From the NCBI RefSeq assembly GCF_014201885.1, contig NZ_JACHFN010000020.1, forward strand, positions 1 through 59,890: a stretch of 59,890 nucleotides of DNA, written 5' to 3'. The translations under genes and the position numbers were made by a program. Below are positions 1 to 11,832 of the stretch, in pieces. Positions within the stretch are counted from its first letter, which is position 1, and every line of letters starts with the position of its first letter. Under the pieces are notes generated by a model. That model searched no databases and was not told the DNA's origin. It saw only the letters and a program-made list of their open reading frames with translations. This DNA is from Deinococcus budaensis (GTDB lineage: Bacteria > Deinococcota > Deinococci > Deinococcales > Deinococcaceae).

Positions 1-399
1 GCCTTGATGCCCTTCGTGCCGTGCTCAGCAACTCGAAACGCAGCACTGGAAGGGCCTTCCCCGATTGCCTTGCCACTTTTGACCCCTAGAGAGCAAAGAA
101 ATACTCTTAAGAAGGAGGCTTTTCGTAGGTTAACAGTGTTTATTGAGTGCAAACTTCATGCGTCGCTAGGCCTTACTCATCCCAGAAGTTTAGTGGGATC
201 ATTTATAGATCTTAAACCACATAGAGCCATATTAGTATCAAACAGCAATTCTCTGGGAGCGGAGAGAATGATTAACTATATTGACGACATACTCAATATT
301 GAACAGTACTCATCGAGTCGACTCTCTACTCTTTTGGGAATAGATCCTAACACTTCAAATGCAAGCCTCGTGGACGAATTTGAGAAGCTAATATACTAA
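1..399 (+). CDS. Partial hypothetical protein, AT-rich
   Basis: This reading frame is open from the first base of the window and ends at TAA 397-399, so only the C-terminal part (at least 131 residues) is visible. I do not recognise a family. The protein looks soluble, with an Asn/Ser-rich end (INYIDDILNIEQ, then LVDEFEKLIY). Base composition is strikingly AT-rich against the GC-rich remainder, and AT-rich codons (ata, tta, aga, agt) are common. That suggests horizontally acquired DNA, in keeping with the decayed gene and toxin-antitoxin pair just downstream. An in-frame TTG at 4-6 exists, but without upstream sequence the true start cannot be chosen. Confidence 0.5.
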   Translation, partial: ALMPFVPCSATRNAALEGPSPIALPLLTPREQRNTLKKEAFRRLTVFIECKLHASLGLTHPRSLVGSFIDLKPHRAILVSNSNSLGAERMINYIDDILNIEQYSSSRLSTLLGIDPNTSNASLVDEFEKLIY

Positions 400-451
400 G
401 ACTTCGACGGAAGATTCGCAATATTGTTTGATATAACCACTCGCCCCCACC

Positions 452-790
452 TCACCCCTCCCCTTTCCAACTCCACCTTCTCCGTATGTCCACCCTCAAG
501 CCGTAGGGGATGGGGTAAGTCGGCTGTAGCACCAGCGGCAGGCCGAACAAGTCCACCAGCAGAGTGCGGATGGCAATGGGGTGCGAGAAGGCCCACCCAC
601 GCGCCGTCTGACAAGTCTTCGGGGCAGCCGCGCACTTGCCGCGCCAGATCGCTCAGGCTCTGGCCTCCGGGCGCAGGCATGTGCCACGGGTCGACCTGCC
701 AAGCGGCAAAGCCGGGGGGTGGAGCATCTCGGGCACGCTCAGGCCCTCCAGCTCGCCCAGATCGTACTCGCACAGGCGGGGCAGAATCAT
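452..790 (-). pseudogene. Decayed histidine phosphatase (phosphoglycerate mutase-like)
   Basis: Read leftward, three frames together rebuild the C-terminal two thirds of a histidine phosphatase. The first piece, near 790-710, carries LCEYDLGELEGLSVPEML, the family's acidic block. The second, near 712-600, carries PGGQSLSDLARQVRG. The third, near 598-470, carries WAFSHPIAIRTLLVDLFG, the second-histidine region. At least two frameshifts (near 710 and 600) separate them, and a stop follows at 452-454. The N-terminal RHG motif is missing: the frame upstream is closed by a stop near 840. Frame-specific family motifs in the correct order make a chance match unlikely. This is a remnant and cannot make an active enzyme. 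Confidence 0.65.
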
Positions 791-1121
791 GGGGCGGCCA
801 GGCTGGGGGCGCGTGGTGCTGGTGCAAGACGCGGGCTATCGGTGGTTCCGGATGCGGTACACCGTGCAGGAAGCCACGCCCGAGCGGGTGCGGGCAGCGG
901 TGGAAGGGGACCACGGGGCACCGTCGTCTGCCGGGTCGTTCACGCTGGCGTGGGGGGCGAGCGTGGAGCGCGGGCGCGTGAGCTGCCGGGGTGCGGCGTT
1001 CAGCATGGGGGACCAGCTCGGGGTGTGCCTGTACGCGGGGCCGGAGGATCTGGAACGGCTGGGGCGTGGGGAGATCAGGAGAGGTGGCTCTGAGGCTCCA
1101 GTTTGTTCGACAAGGGTATAA
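789..1121 (+). CDS. Hypothetical protein, doubtful
   Basis: A 110-codon frame begins at ATG 789 and ends at TAA 1119-1121. Its middle and end look protein-like (WFRMRYTVQEATPERV, then GDQLGVCLYAGPEDLERL), but I recognise no family. Its start overlaps the truncated 5' end of the antisense histidine phosphatase remnant, and its stop lies inside the operator of the next operon. It may itself be the 3' part of a rearranged gene. No clear ribosome binding site or TANNNT element precedes the ATG. Confidence 0.3.
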   Translation: MGRPGWGRVVLVQDAGYRWFRMRYTVQEATPERVRAAVEGDHGAPSSAGSFTLAWGASVERGRVSCRGAAFSMGDQLGVCLYAGPEDLERLGRGEIRRGGSEAPVCSTRV

Positions 1122-1133
1122 CCAAGTTATACT
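1103..1133 (+). promoter_or_regulatory. Promoter and palindromic operator of the MazEF-like operon
   Basis: TTGTTC at 1103-1108 and TATACT at 1128-1133 form a -35/-10 pair. ATG 1140 lies 6 nt past the -10, so the transcript is probably leaderless. A perfect inverted repeat, GTATAAC-CAA-GTTATAC (1116-1132), covers the -10 box. It is the expected kind of binding site for a ribbon-helix-helix antitoxin that represses its own operon (inference). Confidence 0.65.
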
Positions 1134-1139
1134 CAACCC

Positions 1140-1376
1140 ATGAAAACTGCCATCTCCCTTGACGACCAGACCTTCGCCGAGGCCGAGGCTCTGGCGCAGA
1201 AACTCCGTCTCACCCGGAGCGAGCTGTACCGGGCGGCCCTGCGCGAGTATCTGGCCCGGCATAGCGGCGAGGATGTGACGGCGGCCCTCGACCGCGTGTA
1301 TGGGGCAGGCGGCGAATCAGAAGATGACGTGCGGCGCGAGGCGGCCCGGCGCACCTTCGAGGCGAACGAGTGGTGA
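1140..1376 (+). CDS. Ribbon-helix-helix antitoxin (MazE-like)
   Basis: A 78-residue antitoxin. Residues 1-45 match the ribbon-helix-helix pattern: a short beta strand (MKTAISLDD), helix A (QTFAEAEALAQKL), a turn, then helix B (TRSELYRAALREYLAR). The acidic C-terminal tail would wrap the toxin. As a dimer it should bind the palindrome at 1116-1132 and repress the operon. The toxin gene overlaps its 3' end, typical of translational coupling in type II toxin-antitoxin systems. The start at ATG 1140 is supported by TATACT six bases upstream. Family assignment is firm; target specificity is inferred. Confidence 0.85.
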   Translation: MKTAISLDDQTFAEAEALAQKLRLTRSELYRAALREYLARHSGEDVTAALDRVYGAGGESEDDVRREAARRTFEANEW

Positions 1377-1714
1377 CCTCACGGGGCGAGATCTGGTGGG
1401 CGGACCTGGGGGAACCCGTGGGCAGCCGTCCGGCCTTCATCCGCCCGGTGTTGGTGCTCCAGGCCGACAGCTTCAACCGGAGCCGCATCGCCACCGTCAT
1501 CGTCGCCGTGATGACCAGTAACCTCGCGCTGGCTGAAGCGCCAGGCAACGTCCTTCTAGAAACCCACCGCACACGTCTTCCCAAAGACAGCGTGGTGAAC
1601 GTCTCGGCGCTGGTCACGCTGAACAAGCCCGAACTCACCGAACGGGTCTCCGAACTCAGCATCACGGCCATGCAAGAGGTCGAGGCCGGGCTACGGCTGG
1701 TGTTGGGGCTGTAG
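1373..1714 (+). CDS. mazF: MazF/PemK-family toxin endoribonuclease
   Basis: A 113-residue CcdB/MazF-fold protein expected to cleave mRNA at short sequences when released from its antitoxin. It opens with the family signature RGEIWWADLG, followed by RPVLVLQADSFN and then VIVAVMTSN. Two GTG codons (1370 and 1373) are possible. I chose 1373 because it gives the usual GTGA four-base overlap with the antitoxin stop. The RG and T/S residues of the MazF active site appear present (RGEIWW; AVMTSN). The pair sits beside AT-rich and decayed DNA, consistent with an accessory module. Confidence 0.88.
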   Translation: MTSRGEIWWADLGEPVGSRPAFIRPVLVLQADSFNRSRIATVIVAVMTSNLALAEAPGNVLLETHRTRLPKDSVVNVSALVTLNKPELTERVSELSITAMQEVEAGLRLVLGL

Positions 1715-1739
1715 GCCGAGCCTCCCCTATCCTCCCCCC

Positions 1740-1940
1740 ATGCCCCCTTCCCGTTCCCAGATTCGCCCCGGCCTTACTGTGGACATCGTGCAGAAGCAGG
1801 ACCAGCCCACGGGCAAGCTCACGCGCGGCGTGGTCGCGGCGCTGCTCACCAAGTCGCCCACCCACCCGCACGGCATCAAGGTGCGGTTGACCTCCGGGCA
1901 GGTGGGGCGGGTGCAGGTGGTCGTGGGCGCGGAAGGCTAG
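1740..1940 (+). CDS. YwbE family protein (DUF2196)
   Basis: A 66-residue basic protein matching the small YwbE family almost end to end (IRPGLTVDIVQKQDQ, GKLTRGVV, THPHGIKVRLTSGQVGRVQ). Function is not established; the fold is expected to be a small beta barrel. TATCCT at 1728-1733 lies six bases before ATG 1740 with no Shine-Dalgarno, so the mRNA is probably leaderless. The gene ends four bases inside the end of convergent otsB. Confidence 0.88.
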   Translation: MPPSRSQIRPGLTVDIVQKQDQPTGKLTRGVVAALLTKSPTHPHGIKVRLTSGQVGRVQVVVGAEG

Positions 1941-2647
1941 GCGCCCGCCCAGGCCCGCAGCAGCGGCACCACGTCGGCGGGGCTGCCCACCCGGTACTCG
2001 GCGGCGGTCTCGCCCTCCCCCACCTTGACCGTCACGCCGCCCAGCGCCCGCAGCCGCACGAAGCCTTCCTCGTCGGTCACGTCGTCGCCCAGGAAAACGG
2101 GAAGGTGATCGGGGTGCATCCCCGCCAGCCGCCCCGCCGCGCGGCCCTTGCCGAAGCCGCCGGGCCGGAACTCGCGCACCTTCTTTCCGGCGATGGCCTC
2201 CCAACCGGGGGGGAGGGGGATGGCAGCAAGGGCCGCTTCCACCTCGGCCTGCTGCTCCCCCGGCACCTCACGGAAGTGGACGGCCAGGGTCCAGCCCTTG
2301 TCCTCCAGGCGCAGGCCAGGCACGTCGGGCAGCCAAGCGGCGATCTCACGCAGGGGGCGCGGGTCGGGGGTGGACAGGTCCTCGCCGGGCCACTCCATCC
2401 CGTGCAGGCCGACCACCGGAAGGTCGGGGAGGTTGAGGAAGGCGTGAACCTGTTCCGCTCGGCGCCCGGTCACGACGGCCGCGCGGTGCCGCCCCGCCGC
2501 GAGCAGCCGCGCCAGCGCCTCCCGCGCTCCCGGCTCCGGCCACGCCTGCTCCGGGCGGGGGACGGTGGGGGCCAGGGTGCCGTCGTAGTCGGCCAGGACG
2601 AGCAGCGGGCGCTCGCCCAGGGTCAGCAGGTCGGGGGGCAGGCTCAT
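1937..2647 (-). CDS. otsB: Trehalose-6-phosphate phosphatase
   Basis: A 236-residue HAD-superfamily phosphatase that removes phosphate from trehalose 6-phosphate, the second step of trehalose synthesis. Motif I is DYDGTLAP near residues 20-27, with the nucleophile and acid Asp pair. Motif II follows at VVTGR, and the C-terminal GDDVTDEEGF carries the Mg-binding acids. Its ATG overlaps the end of otsA (ATGA at 2644-2647), so the pair is translationally coupled. Trehalose is a known desiccation and osmotic protectant. Confidence 0.93.
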   Translation of the reverse strand: MSLPPDLLTLGERPLLVLADYDGTLAPTVPRPEQAWPEPGAREALARLLAAGRHRAAVVTGRRAEQVHAFLNLPDLPVVGLHGMEWPGEDLSTPDPRPLREIAAWLPDVPGLRLEDKGWTLAVHFREVPGEQQAEVEAALAAIPLPPGWEAIAGKKVREFRPGGFGKGRAAGRLAGMHPDHLPVFLGDDVTDEEGFVRLRALGGVTVKVGEGETAAEYRVGSPADVVPLLRAWAGA

Positions 2648-4017
2648 GCTCCGGCCAGCTCCCGCACGAAGCCGTCGGTCCAGGCTTTCAGGTCACTTCC
2701 ATGCAGGCGCCCCCGCAGCCGCTGGAGCCGGGCTTTTTTCTCGTCCAGAGGCATGTTCAGGGCCTGGAGGAACGCTTCCGCCAGCCCTTCGGGGCTGTAG
2801 GGGTTGACCTGCACCGCTTCGGGGAGTTCGTCGGCGGCCCCAGCGAAGCGCGAGAGGATCAGCACGCCGTCGCGTGAGCAGGCCAGGAACTCCTTGGCGA
2901 CGAGGTTCAGGCCGTCGCGCAGGGGCGTGACGACCATCACGTCGGCGGCGCGGTAGTGGGCCACCAGTTCGTCCCGGCCCATGCCCCGGTAGATGTACTG
3001 GATGGGCGACCAGCCGTCCCGCGTGTGCCGGCCGTTGATGCGGCCCACCAGCCCTTCCACCCGCGTCCGCAGTTGGCGGTAGGACTCGACCTGCTCGCGG
3101 CTGGGCACCGCGATCTGGAGCAGCGTGACCCGCCCGCGCGCCTCCGGGTGACGGTCCAGAAAGGCGCCGAAGGCCTCCAGGCGCTCGGGAATCCCCTTGG
3201 TGTAGTCCAGGCGGTCCACGCCTAGCAGAATCTGGGTCTGGAGCGTGCGGCGGATGCGGTCGGCGGCTTCCTCGACCTCGGGGCTGGCCGCCAGGGTCTC
3301 CAGGGCCTCCACCTCGATCCCGATGGGCCGGTCCACCACCCGCGAGACGCGGCCCTGCCAGCGCACCGTGTCCCCCTCCGTCTCGGCGCCCAGCACGTGG
3401 CGGCAGGCCGAGAGGAAGTGCCGCACGTAATCGGGCGTGTGCATCCCGATCAGGTCGGCGCCCAGGACGCCGTCCAGCAGCTCGCGGTCCCAGGGCAGGG
3501 TGCGGAACACCTCGGAAGACGGCCAGGGGATGTGCCAGAAAAAGCCGATGCGGGCGTTCGGCAGCGCGTCGCGGACCATGCGGGGCACCAGCGCGAGCTG
3601 GTAATCGTGAACCCAGATGGCGTCGCCCCCCTGGTCACTCTCCACGGCGGCCTGCGCGAAGCGGCGGTTGACCTCCACGTAGGTTCGCCACTGGGCCGCC
3701 TGATAGCTCGTCCGCTCGATAAAGTAGTGGCTCACCGGCCACAGCGCCCGGTTGGAAAAGCCGTGGTAGTACTCGCGCACCTCGGCCTCGCCCAGGCGCA
3801 CCCGCTTCAGGCGGTAGCGCGGGTCACCCTGGGGCAGGTCCACCTGGGTGATCTCGGGCCGGGCCTCGCCCCAGGCGATCCAGGTGCCGCCCGCGCGCTG
3901 CAAGGCCGGGTCTAGCGCCGCCGTCAGTCCACCGATGGAGGGCGTCCAGCGCAGTTCGCCGCCCTCCCCACGCTGGGGCGCGTACGGTTCGCGGTTGGAG
4001 ACGACGATGAGTCCCAT
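2644..4017 (-). CDS. otsA: Trehalose-6-phosphate synthase (GT20)
   Basis: A 457-residue retaining glycosyltransferase of family GT20 that joins UDP-glucose (or another NDP-glucose) to glucose 6-phosphate. Signatures in order: VVSNREPY at the N terminus, the glycine loop [49 protein letters not shown] and the C-terminal [12 protein letters not shown]. Length is normal for a bacterial OtsA without a phosphatase domain. It leads the otsA-otsB operon; the upstream SDR gene is separated by 31 bases and may be cotranscribed. Confidence 0.95.
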   Translation of the reverse strand: MGLIVVSNREPYAPQRGEGGELRWTPSIGGLTAALDPALQRAGGTWIAWGEARPEITQVDLPQGDPRYRLKRVRLGEAEVREYYHGFSNRALWPVSHYFIERTSYQAAQWRTYVEVNRRFAQAAVESDQGGDAIWVHDYQLALVPRMVRDALPNARIGFFWHIPWPSSEVFRTLPWDRELLDGVLGADLIGMHTPDYVRHFLSACRHVLGAETEGDTVRWQGRVSRVVDRPIGIEVEALETLAASPEVEEAADRIRRTLQTQILLGVDRLDYTKGIPERLEAFGAFLDRHPEARGRVTLLQIAVPSREQVESYRQLRTRVEGLVGRINGRHTRDGWSPIQYIYRGMGRDELVAHYRAADVMVVTPLRDGLNLVAKEFLACSRDGVLILSRFAGAADELPEAVQVNPYSPEGLAEAFLQALNMPLDEKKARLQRLRGRLHGSDLKAWTDGFVRELAGA

Positions 4018-4048
4018 GGTGGTCCTCCCGGCAGGGGGGCGCGCGCCC

Positions 4049-4831
4049 TCAGCGCAGCAGCGAGGCCCCGCCGTCCACGTACAGCTCGACCCCCGACACG
4101 TGGCGGCTGAGGTCGGAGGCCAGGAAGAGGCAGGTGTCGGCCACGTCCACGGGTTCGCCCTCGCCCTCGTTCAGCGCCGGGCTCCCCTCGGGCAGCTCGA
4201 CCTCGATGCCGAGTTTCTCGGTGCCCTTGTGCTCGGTGCGCTCCTCGATGTTGGTGTGGATCAGCCCCGGGCACACGGCGTTGCAGCGAATCCCGTCGCG
4301 GCCCAGTTCCAGCGCGATCATCTTCATAAAGGCGACCTGCCCGGCCTTGGAGGTGCTGTAGGCGCTCGCGCCGGGGCTGGAAAAGGTGCGGTTGCCGTTC
4401 ACGCTGCTGGTGATGATGATGCTCCCGCCGCCCGCCCGCTTGAGGTGCGGCACCGCGAAGTGGACCGTCAGGTAGGTGCCCCGCAGGTTGATGGCGAGGG
4501 TCTGGTCCCACTCGTCGGGCTGAAGCTCGTCGATGGGCGCCCACACCCCGTTGACGCCCGCGTTGGCGAACACGATGTCGAGCCGCCCGAACGCCTGCAC
4601 CCCGGCTTCCACCGCCCGCCGCACCGAGTCCGCGTCCGACACGTCGCAGTGGACGTAGAGGGCCTGCCCGCCTGCCCCGGTGATCTCGCCCTGCACCTGC
4701 TGGCCTTCCTCGTCTTGCACGTCGGCCAGCACCACGCGGGCGCCTTCCTGAGCGAAGCGGCGGGCCGTCCCCGCCCCGATGCCGCTGGCGGCTCCGGTCA
4801 CCAACGCGACTTTCCCGTTCAACATGCCCAT
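4049..4831 (-). CDS. SDR family NAD(P)-dependent oxidoreductase
   Basis: A 260-residue classical short-chain dehydrogenase/reductase. The cofactor motif TGAASGIG lies near residues 13-20, NAG near residue 90, and the catalytic Ser and YSTSK (Tyr-x3-Lys) near 145-165. The C terminus ends in the usual VSGVELYVDGG. The acidic residue after the second strand (VVLADVQDE) suggests NAD preference. AAAGGAG eight bases before ATG 4831 supports this start, so this gene is not leaderless. Substrate is unknown. It lies just upstream of otsA in the same direction. Confidence 0.88.
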   Translation of the reverse strand: MGMLNGKVALVTGAASGIGAGTARRFAQEGARVVLADVQDEEGQQVQGEITGAGGQALYVHCDVSDADSVRRAVEAGVQAFGRLDIVFANAGVNGVWAPIDELQPDEWDQTLAINLRGTYLTVHFAVPHLKRAGGGSIIITSSVNGNRTFSSPGASAYSTSKAGQVAFMKMIALELGRDGIRCNAVCPGLIHTNIEERTEHKGTEKLGIEVELPEGSPALNEGEGEPVDVADTCLFLASDLSRHVSGVELYVDGGASLLR

Positions 4832-5103
4832 GCTCCCCGCTCCTTTCGGTTTCCAGCGCGCCGCTGCTGCCTGCCGCGCGCCGAACCAGACGGCTGCACA
4901 CTACCCCCCGCCTCTCGCCGCCGCCTGATAGGGTTCTTGGGCATCCGGTAACCTTCGCCTCTCCCGGCGCGGCCAGTCAGGTGGGGGCGACAGCCTCACT
5001 GGGGCAGCCTCATTGGGGCGGGGCCGCCAGAATTCCGCGCGGCGGGCCTGTTCAGCGAGCGGGACCCTCCGGTCCCTGTCCGCCCCGGGATGGCCTCCGG
5101 CTG
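4832..5103. other. Intergenic, 272 bp
   Basis: No gene seen between the SDR gene and the SMP-30 gene. The stretch holds the ribosome binding site of the SDR gene and an imperfect direct repeat (tggggcagcctcac-type units near 4985-5015). Confidence 0.4.
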
Positions 5104-5985
5104 TCAGAACTCCAGCCCGCGCACCCGCGTCTCGATGCGGTAGAGGCTGGTGCTCGCGGTCATGAAGAGGCTGCTTCCCTCCGGCCCGCCGAAACAGAGG
5201 TTGGCGACCGTCTCGGGCACCTGGATACGGCCGAGTTCCTCTCCCTCCGAGGACAGGACGTGCACACCGTCCCCGGCGCTGCTCCAGACCCGCCCGGCCC
5301 CGTCCACCCGCAGGCCGTCGGTCTTGCCGGGGCGCACGGTGGCCCAGATGCCCCGGTACTCGGCCCCGCCGTCCGGGGTCACCCGGTAGGCGTGGATCTG
5401 GCCGTCGTCCCTGCCCGTGTCGGCCAGCAGCAGGAGGCCAGGCGTCTGAAAGGCCAGGCCGTTGGGCATCTTGCGGTCGCGGATGGGGGCACTCAGCGTG
5501 CCGTCGGGCGCGAGGCGGTACACGAAGTTGCCGGGCTGCTCCTTCTCGCCGCCGTAGCCCTCCTCGGGCTTGTCGAGGCCGTAGGTGGGGTCGGTGAACC
5601 ACAGGCTGCCGTCGGGGTGCAGGGCCACGTCGTTGGGGCTGTTCAGGCGCCGGCCCCCAAAGCGGTCGGCCAGGACGGTCCACCCGCCGCCCACCTCCTG
5701 GCGCAGCAGCGCCCGCTGGCCGTGCGAGCAGGCGACCAGGCGGCCCTGCGCGTCCAGCGTATGTCCGTTCTGGTGGTCGCTGGGGTGCAGTTCCTCTGCC
5801 AGCCGTCCGGCGTCGGTCCAGCGCCAGGTGCGGTTCTGGCGCACGTCGCTGAAGACCACGGCCTGGCGGGAGGGCACATAGGTCGGCCCCTCTGCCCAGG
5901 TGAAGTCCCCGGCCAGGCGGGTCAGCTCGGCGCCGGGGGGAAACAGGTCGAGAAACTCGGGGCGGGTCGCAGTCAGGGGGGTCAT
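5104..5985 (-). CDS. SMP-30/gluconolactonase/LRE family protein
   Basis: A 293-residue six-bladed beta-propeller hydrolase. Family features are EGPTYVP near residue 32 (the metal-binding Glu), FSDVRQNRTWRW, NSPNDVALHPDGSLWFTDPTYG around residues 120-140 (metal-binding Asn and Asp) and GLRVDGAGRVWSS. Members hydrolyse lactones of sugars or related compounds; here the substrate cannot be told. No signal peptide is seen. The start at ATG 5985 has CAGAAT six bases upstream, a weak version of the window's leaderless -10 element. Confidence 0.85.
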   Translation of the reverse strand: MTPLTATRPEFLDLFPPGAELTRLAGDFTWAEGPTYVPSRQAVVFSDVRQNRTWRWTDAGRLAEELHPSDHQNGHTLDAQGRLVACSHGQRALLRQEVGGGWTVLADRFGGRRLNSPNDVALHPDGSLWFTDPTYGLDKPEEGYGGEKEQPGNFVYRLAPDGTLSAPIRDRKMPNGLAFQTPGLLLLADTGRDDGQIHAYRVTPDGGAEYRGIWATVRPGKTDGLRVDGAGRVWSSAGDGVHVLSSEGEELGRIQVPETVANLCFGGPEGSSLFMTASTSLYRIETRVRGLEF

Positions 5986-6125
5986 GCCTGCATTCTGGCC
6001 CCTGGGCGCCTCGCTGGGCGGCGCGTGCGCGGCCAGGCGGTCAGGAAGTAGAATACCCCCGGCACAGCGGGGGACAACTGACTGTCACAGGAGTTGCATC
6101 CTACTTGTGAAGGGAGTCACGAGAG

Positions 6126-6908
<783 letters not shown>

Positions 6909-7039
6909 GCGCGGGGAAAGGGTCTCCTCCGGCACGCGCCGCCCGCCCGGCCCACTCCTGCCGTGGGCCTGCCCTGACCTGTTGCCCGTAATGCACCCGT
7001 AATAGAGGGACGCGAGCCTCGGCGCGAGGAGGTTCATCC

Positions 7040-7500
7040 TTGCTTGTCGCTGATCTCATGTCCAGTTCTCCCGTGTGTGTCACGCCGGGGCACAGCGTTC
7101 CCGACGCGGCGCGGCTGCTGCGCGTGCGGGGCATTCGCCGCCTGCCGGTGCTGGAGGGCCAGCACCTGGTCGGCATCGTGACCGACCGTGACCTGCGCGA
7201 GGCCCTGCCCGGCCAGGCGGGCACCCTGAGCCTGTGGGAGGCCACCGCCGCGTCCCCGGGCGTGTGCGTGGGGGACGTGATGCGCCGCAGCGTGGTCACC
7301 ACCACCCCGGACGCGGACGCGCGGGGCGCCGCCTGCACCCTGCTTCAGCGCCGCATCGGCGGAATGCCGGTCGTGGACCGCTCGGGCGGGGTGGTCGGGA
7401 TGCTCACCGTGACCGACCTGCTGCGCGACTACGCCTCCGCCCGCCCTCCCGAAGTCCCCTCACCCACCGACCCCGCCCACAGCGGCCCGGAGGCTCCCCT

Positions 7501-7504
<4 letters not shown>
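7040..7504 (+). CDS. CBS-domain-pair protein
   Basis: A 154-residue protein of two CBS domains (about residues 1-60 and 75-135), typified by VADLMSSSPVCVTPGHSV, GIRRLPVLEGQHLVGIVTDRD and GGMPVVDRSGGVVGMLTVTD. Such pairs bind adenine nucleotides as energy sensors. I chose TTG 7040 because GAGGAGG lies about eight bases upstream; the next ATG would remove the first strand. The stop overlaps the next start (ATGA, 7501-7504), tying it to the oxidase operon. A role in sensing cell energy for respiration is inference. Confidence 0.85.
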
Positions 7505-7677
<173 letters not shown>

Positions 7678-7681
7678 GCCG

Positions 7682-8233
7682 ATGAGCCGTCCTGCCTCCC
7701 CGGCGCCGGTTCCCCGGCTCGAACACCACACGCTGGAGCGCTACGAGAACATCTGGTTCGGCATCGCGGTCGTGATGTCGGTGCTGCTCTTTGTCGCGGT
7801 GCTCACCAGCTTCATCAGCGGCACCTACTCGGCCGTTCAGGGCGAGGGCGCCCACCACATCACCGGCGTCACCAACGGGCGGCTCGACCCGCGCAACCTC
7901 GCGGCGACGCCCTTTGCCCAGCCGGGCCTGCGCGAGAACCCCGACGGCACGCTGGAAGCCTTCGTGGTATCGCGGGCCTTTGCCTACGACCCGCCGGTGC
8001 TGCGCGTGCCCGCCGGGCGCCCGGTCACTATCCACGTGACCTCGGCGGACGTGATGCACGGCTACTACGTCGAGGGCACCAACATCAACGTGAACGTGGT
8101 GCCCGGCCAGGTCGCCAGCCTGACCGCCACCTTCCGCCAGCCGGGCGACCACAGCGTGATCTGCAACGAGTACTGCGGCGCCGGTCACCACAACATGCTG
8201 GGCCGCGTGGTCGTGGAAACCGCGCAGCCCTGA
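7682..8233 (+). CDS. cbaB: ba3-type cytochrome c oxidase subunit II (CuA)
   Basis: A 183-residue subunit that takes electrons from cytochrome c through a binuclear CuA centre. One membrane anchor lies near residues 25-47. The cupredoxin domain carries all CuA ligands: His126 (VMHGYY), then Cys161, Glu163, Cys165, His169 and Met172 in CNEYCGAGHHNM. The domain faces outside the membrane. The gene is four bases after subunit IIa and 31 before subunit I, in one operon. Confidence 0.93.
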   Translation: MSRPASPAPVPRLEHHTLERYENIWFGIAVVMSVLLFVAVLTSFISGTYSAVQGEGAHHITGVTNGRLDPRNLAATPFAQPGLRENPDGTLEAFVVSRAFAYDPPVLRVPAGRPVTIHVTSADVMHGYYVEGTNINVNVVPGQVASLTATFRQPGDHSVICNEYCGAGHHNMLGRVVVETAQP

Positions 8234-8264
8234 AAGCCCCCCCAAGTCCCCTGGAGACCCCCCT

Positions 8265-10036
<1,772 letters not shown>

Positions 10037-10037
<1 letters not shown>

Positions 10038-10453
10038 TGAGTGAGGACCGTTCCTTCAGCGGGCGCGAGATTGCCGCCGTGCTCACCTTCGTGGTGCTGG
10101 CCGGAGCCACCGCCCTGGTCTCGTACCGCTCGGGCCTGAACGTGGCGGGCGGCAGCGGCGGGGCCGAGGTCGCGGCAGCCGTCGCGAGTGCCCCGGTCAA
10201 CGGGCAGGCGCTGTATGTGGGCAACTGCGCGGGCTGCCACGGCGCCCAGGCGCAGGGCGGCGTCGGCCCCGGCCTGGCGAACAGCGCCGCGTGGTCGGAG
10301 GCCGACTTCCAGGCCGCCGTCCTGCACGGCAAGGGGGCGGGCGGGCGCACCCTCGCGCCCGTCATGCCGCGCTTTGCAGAGGCGGGCCTCGACGGCAAGG
10401 ACGCCACGCCCGAACAGATCGGCGCGATTCACGCCTACGTCAAGGGGCTGTAA
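10037..10453 (+). CDS. Membrane-anchored cytochrome c
   Basis: A 138-residue protein with one N-terminal transmembrane helix (about residues 12-30) and a class I cytochrome c domain. The haem site is CAGCH (64-68) and the likely axial ligand is Met110 in PVMPRF. It begins inside the subunit I stop (TGATG) and ends the operon ahead of an intrinsic terminator. The obvious role is electron donor to the CuA centre of the ba3 oxidase encoded just upstream. Confidence 0.9.
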
Positions 10454-10475
10454 GCCTCCCGGACCCCCCAACACG

Positions 10476-10508
10476 CGGACGCTCCTGGCTGGGGGCGTCC
10501 GTTTTCTT
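10476..10508 (+). terminator. Intrinsic terminator of the oxidase operon
   Basis: Stem CGGACGC (10476-10482) pairs with GCGTCCG (10495-10501), followed at once by TTTTCTT. It lies 23 bases after the cytochrome c stop. Confidence 0.85.
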
Positions 10509-10522
10509 GTGGAAAGCGGTGT

Positions 10523-10714
10523 TCACTGCGTGGTCTGCGTGTAGAGCACGAGCAGGACCAGCCCAACGAGCGCCGCCACCGTTCCCAGTCCGCCCAACAC
10601 GAAGAGAACGGCCGCGAGGGGCCGCCACGCCGGGTTCCGGTGTGCCTCGCGCCCGGCCAGCCCACCCAGAACCAGCAGCCCCAGGCTGGGAAGGACCAAT
10701 GTCCAGAAAGTCAT
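10523..10714 (-). CDS. Small two-helix membrane protein
   Basis: A 63-residue hydrophobic protein with two predicted transmembrane helices: residues about 3-21 (TLVLPSLGLLVLGGLAG) and 33-57 (LAAVLFVLGGLGTVAALVGL), joined by a short basic loop. No family recognised. It is convergent with the oxidase operon and divergent from mutY. No strong start signal is seen. Confidence 0.55.
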   Translation of the reverse strand: MTFWTLVLPSLGLLVLGGLAGREAHRNPAWRPLAAVLFVLGGLGTVAALVGLVLLVLYTQTTQ

Positions 10715-10788
10715 CGGCTCCCAGGATAGAGACGGCCAATGGGCGCCCGGCCCCGGTCCCGCCAGGCCGCTCCCGCTACACTCCCCCG

Positions 10789-11832
<1,044 letters not shown>

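Noticed and set aside
4985..5015. Direct repeat before the SMP-30 gene end as an insertion footprint
   Set aside because: The repeat is short and imperfect, with no element between the copies.
10291..10788. N-terminal extension of MutY
   Set aside because: The longer frame covers a terminator and the antisense small membrane gene; the TACACT element and family start favour GTG 10789.
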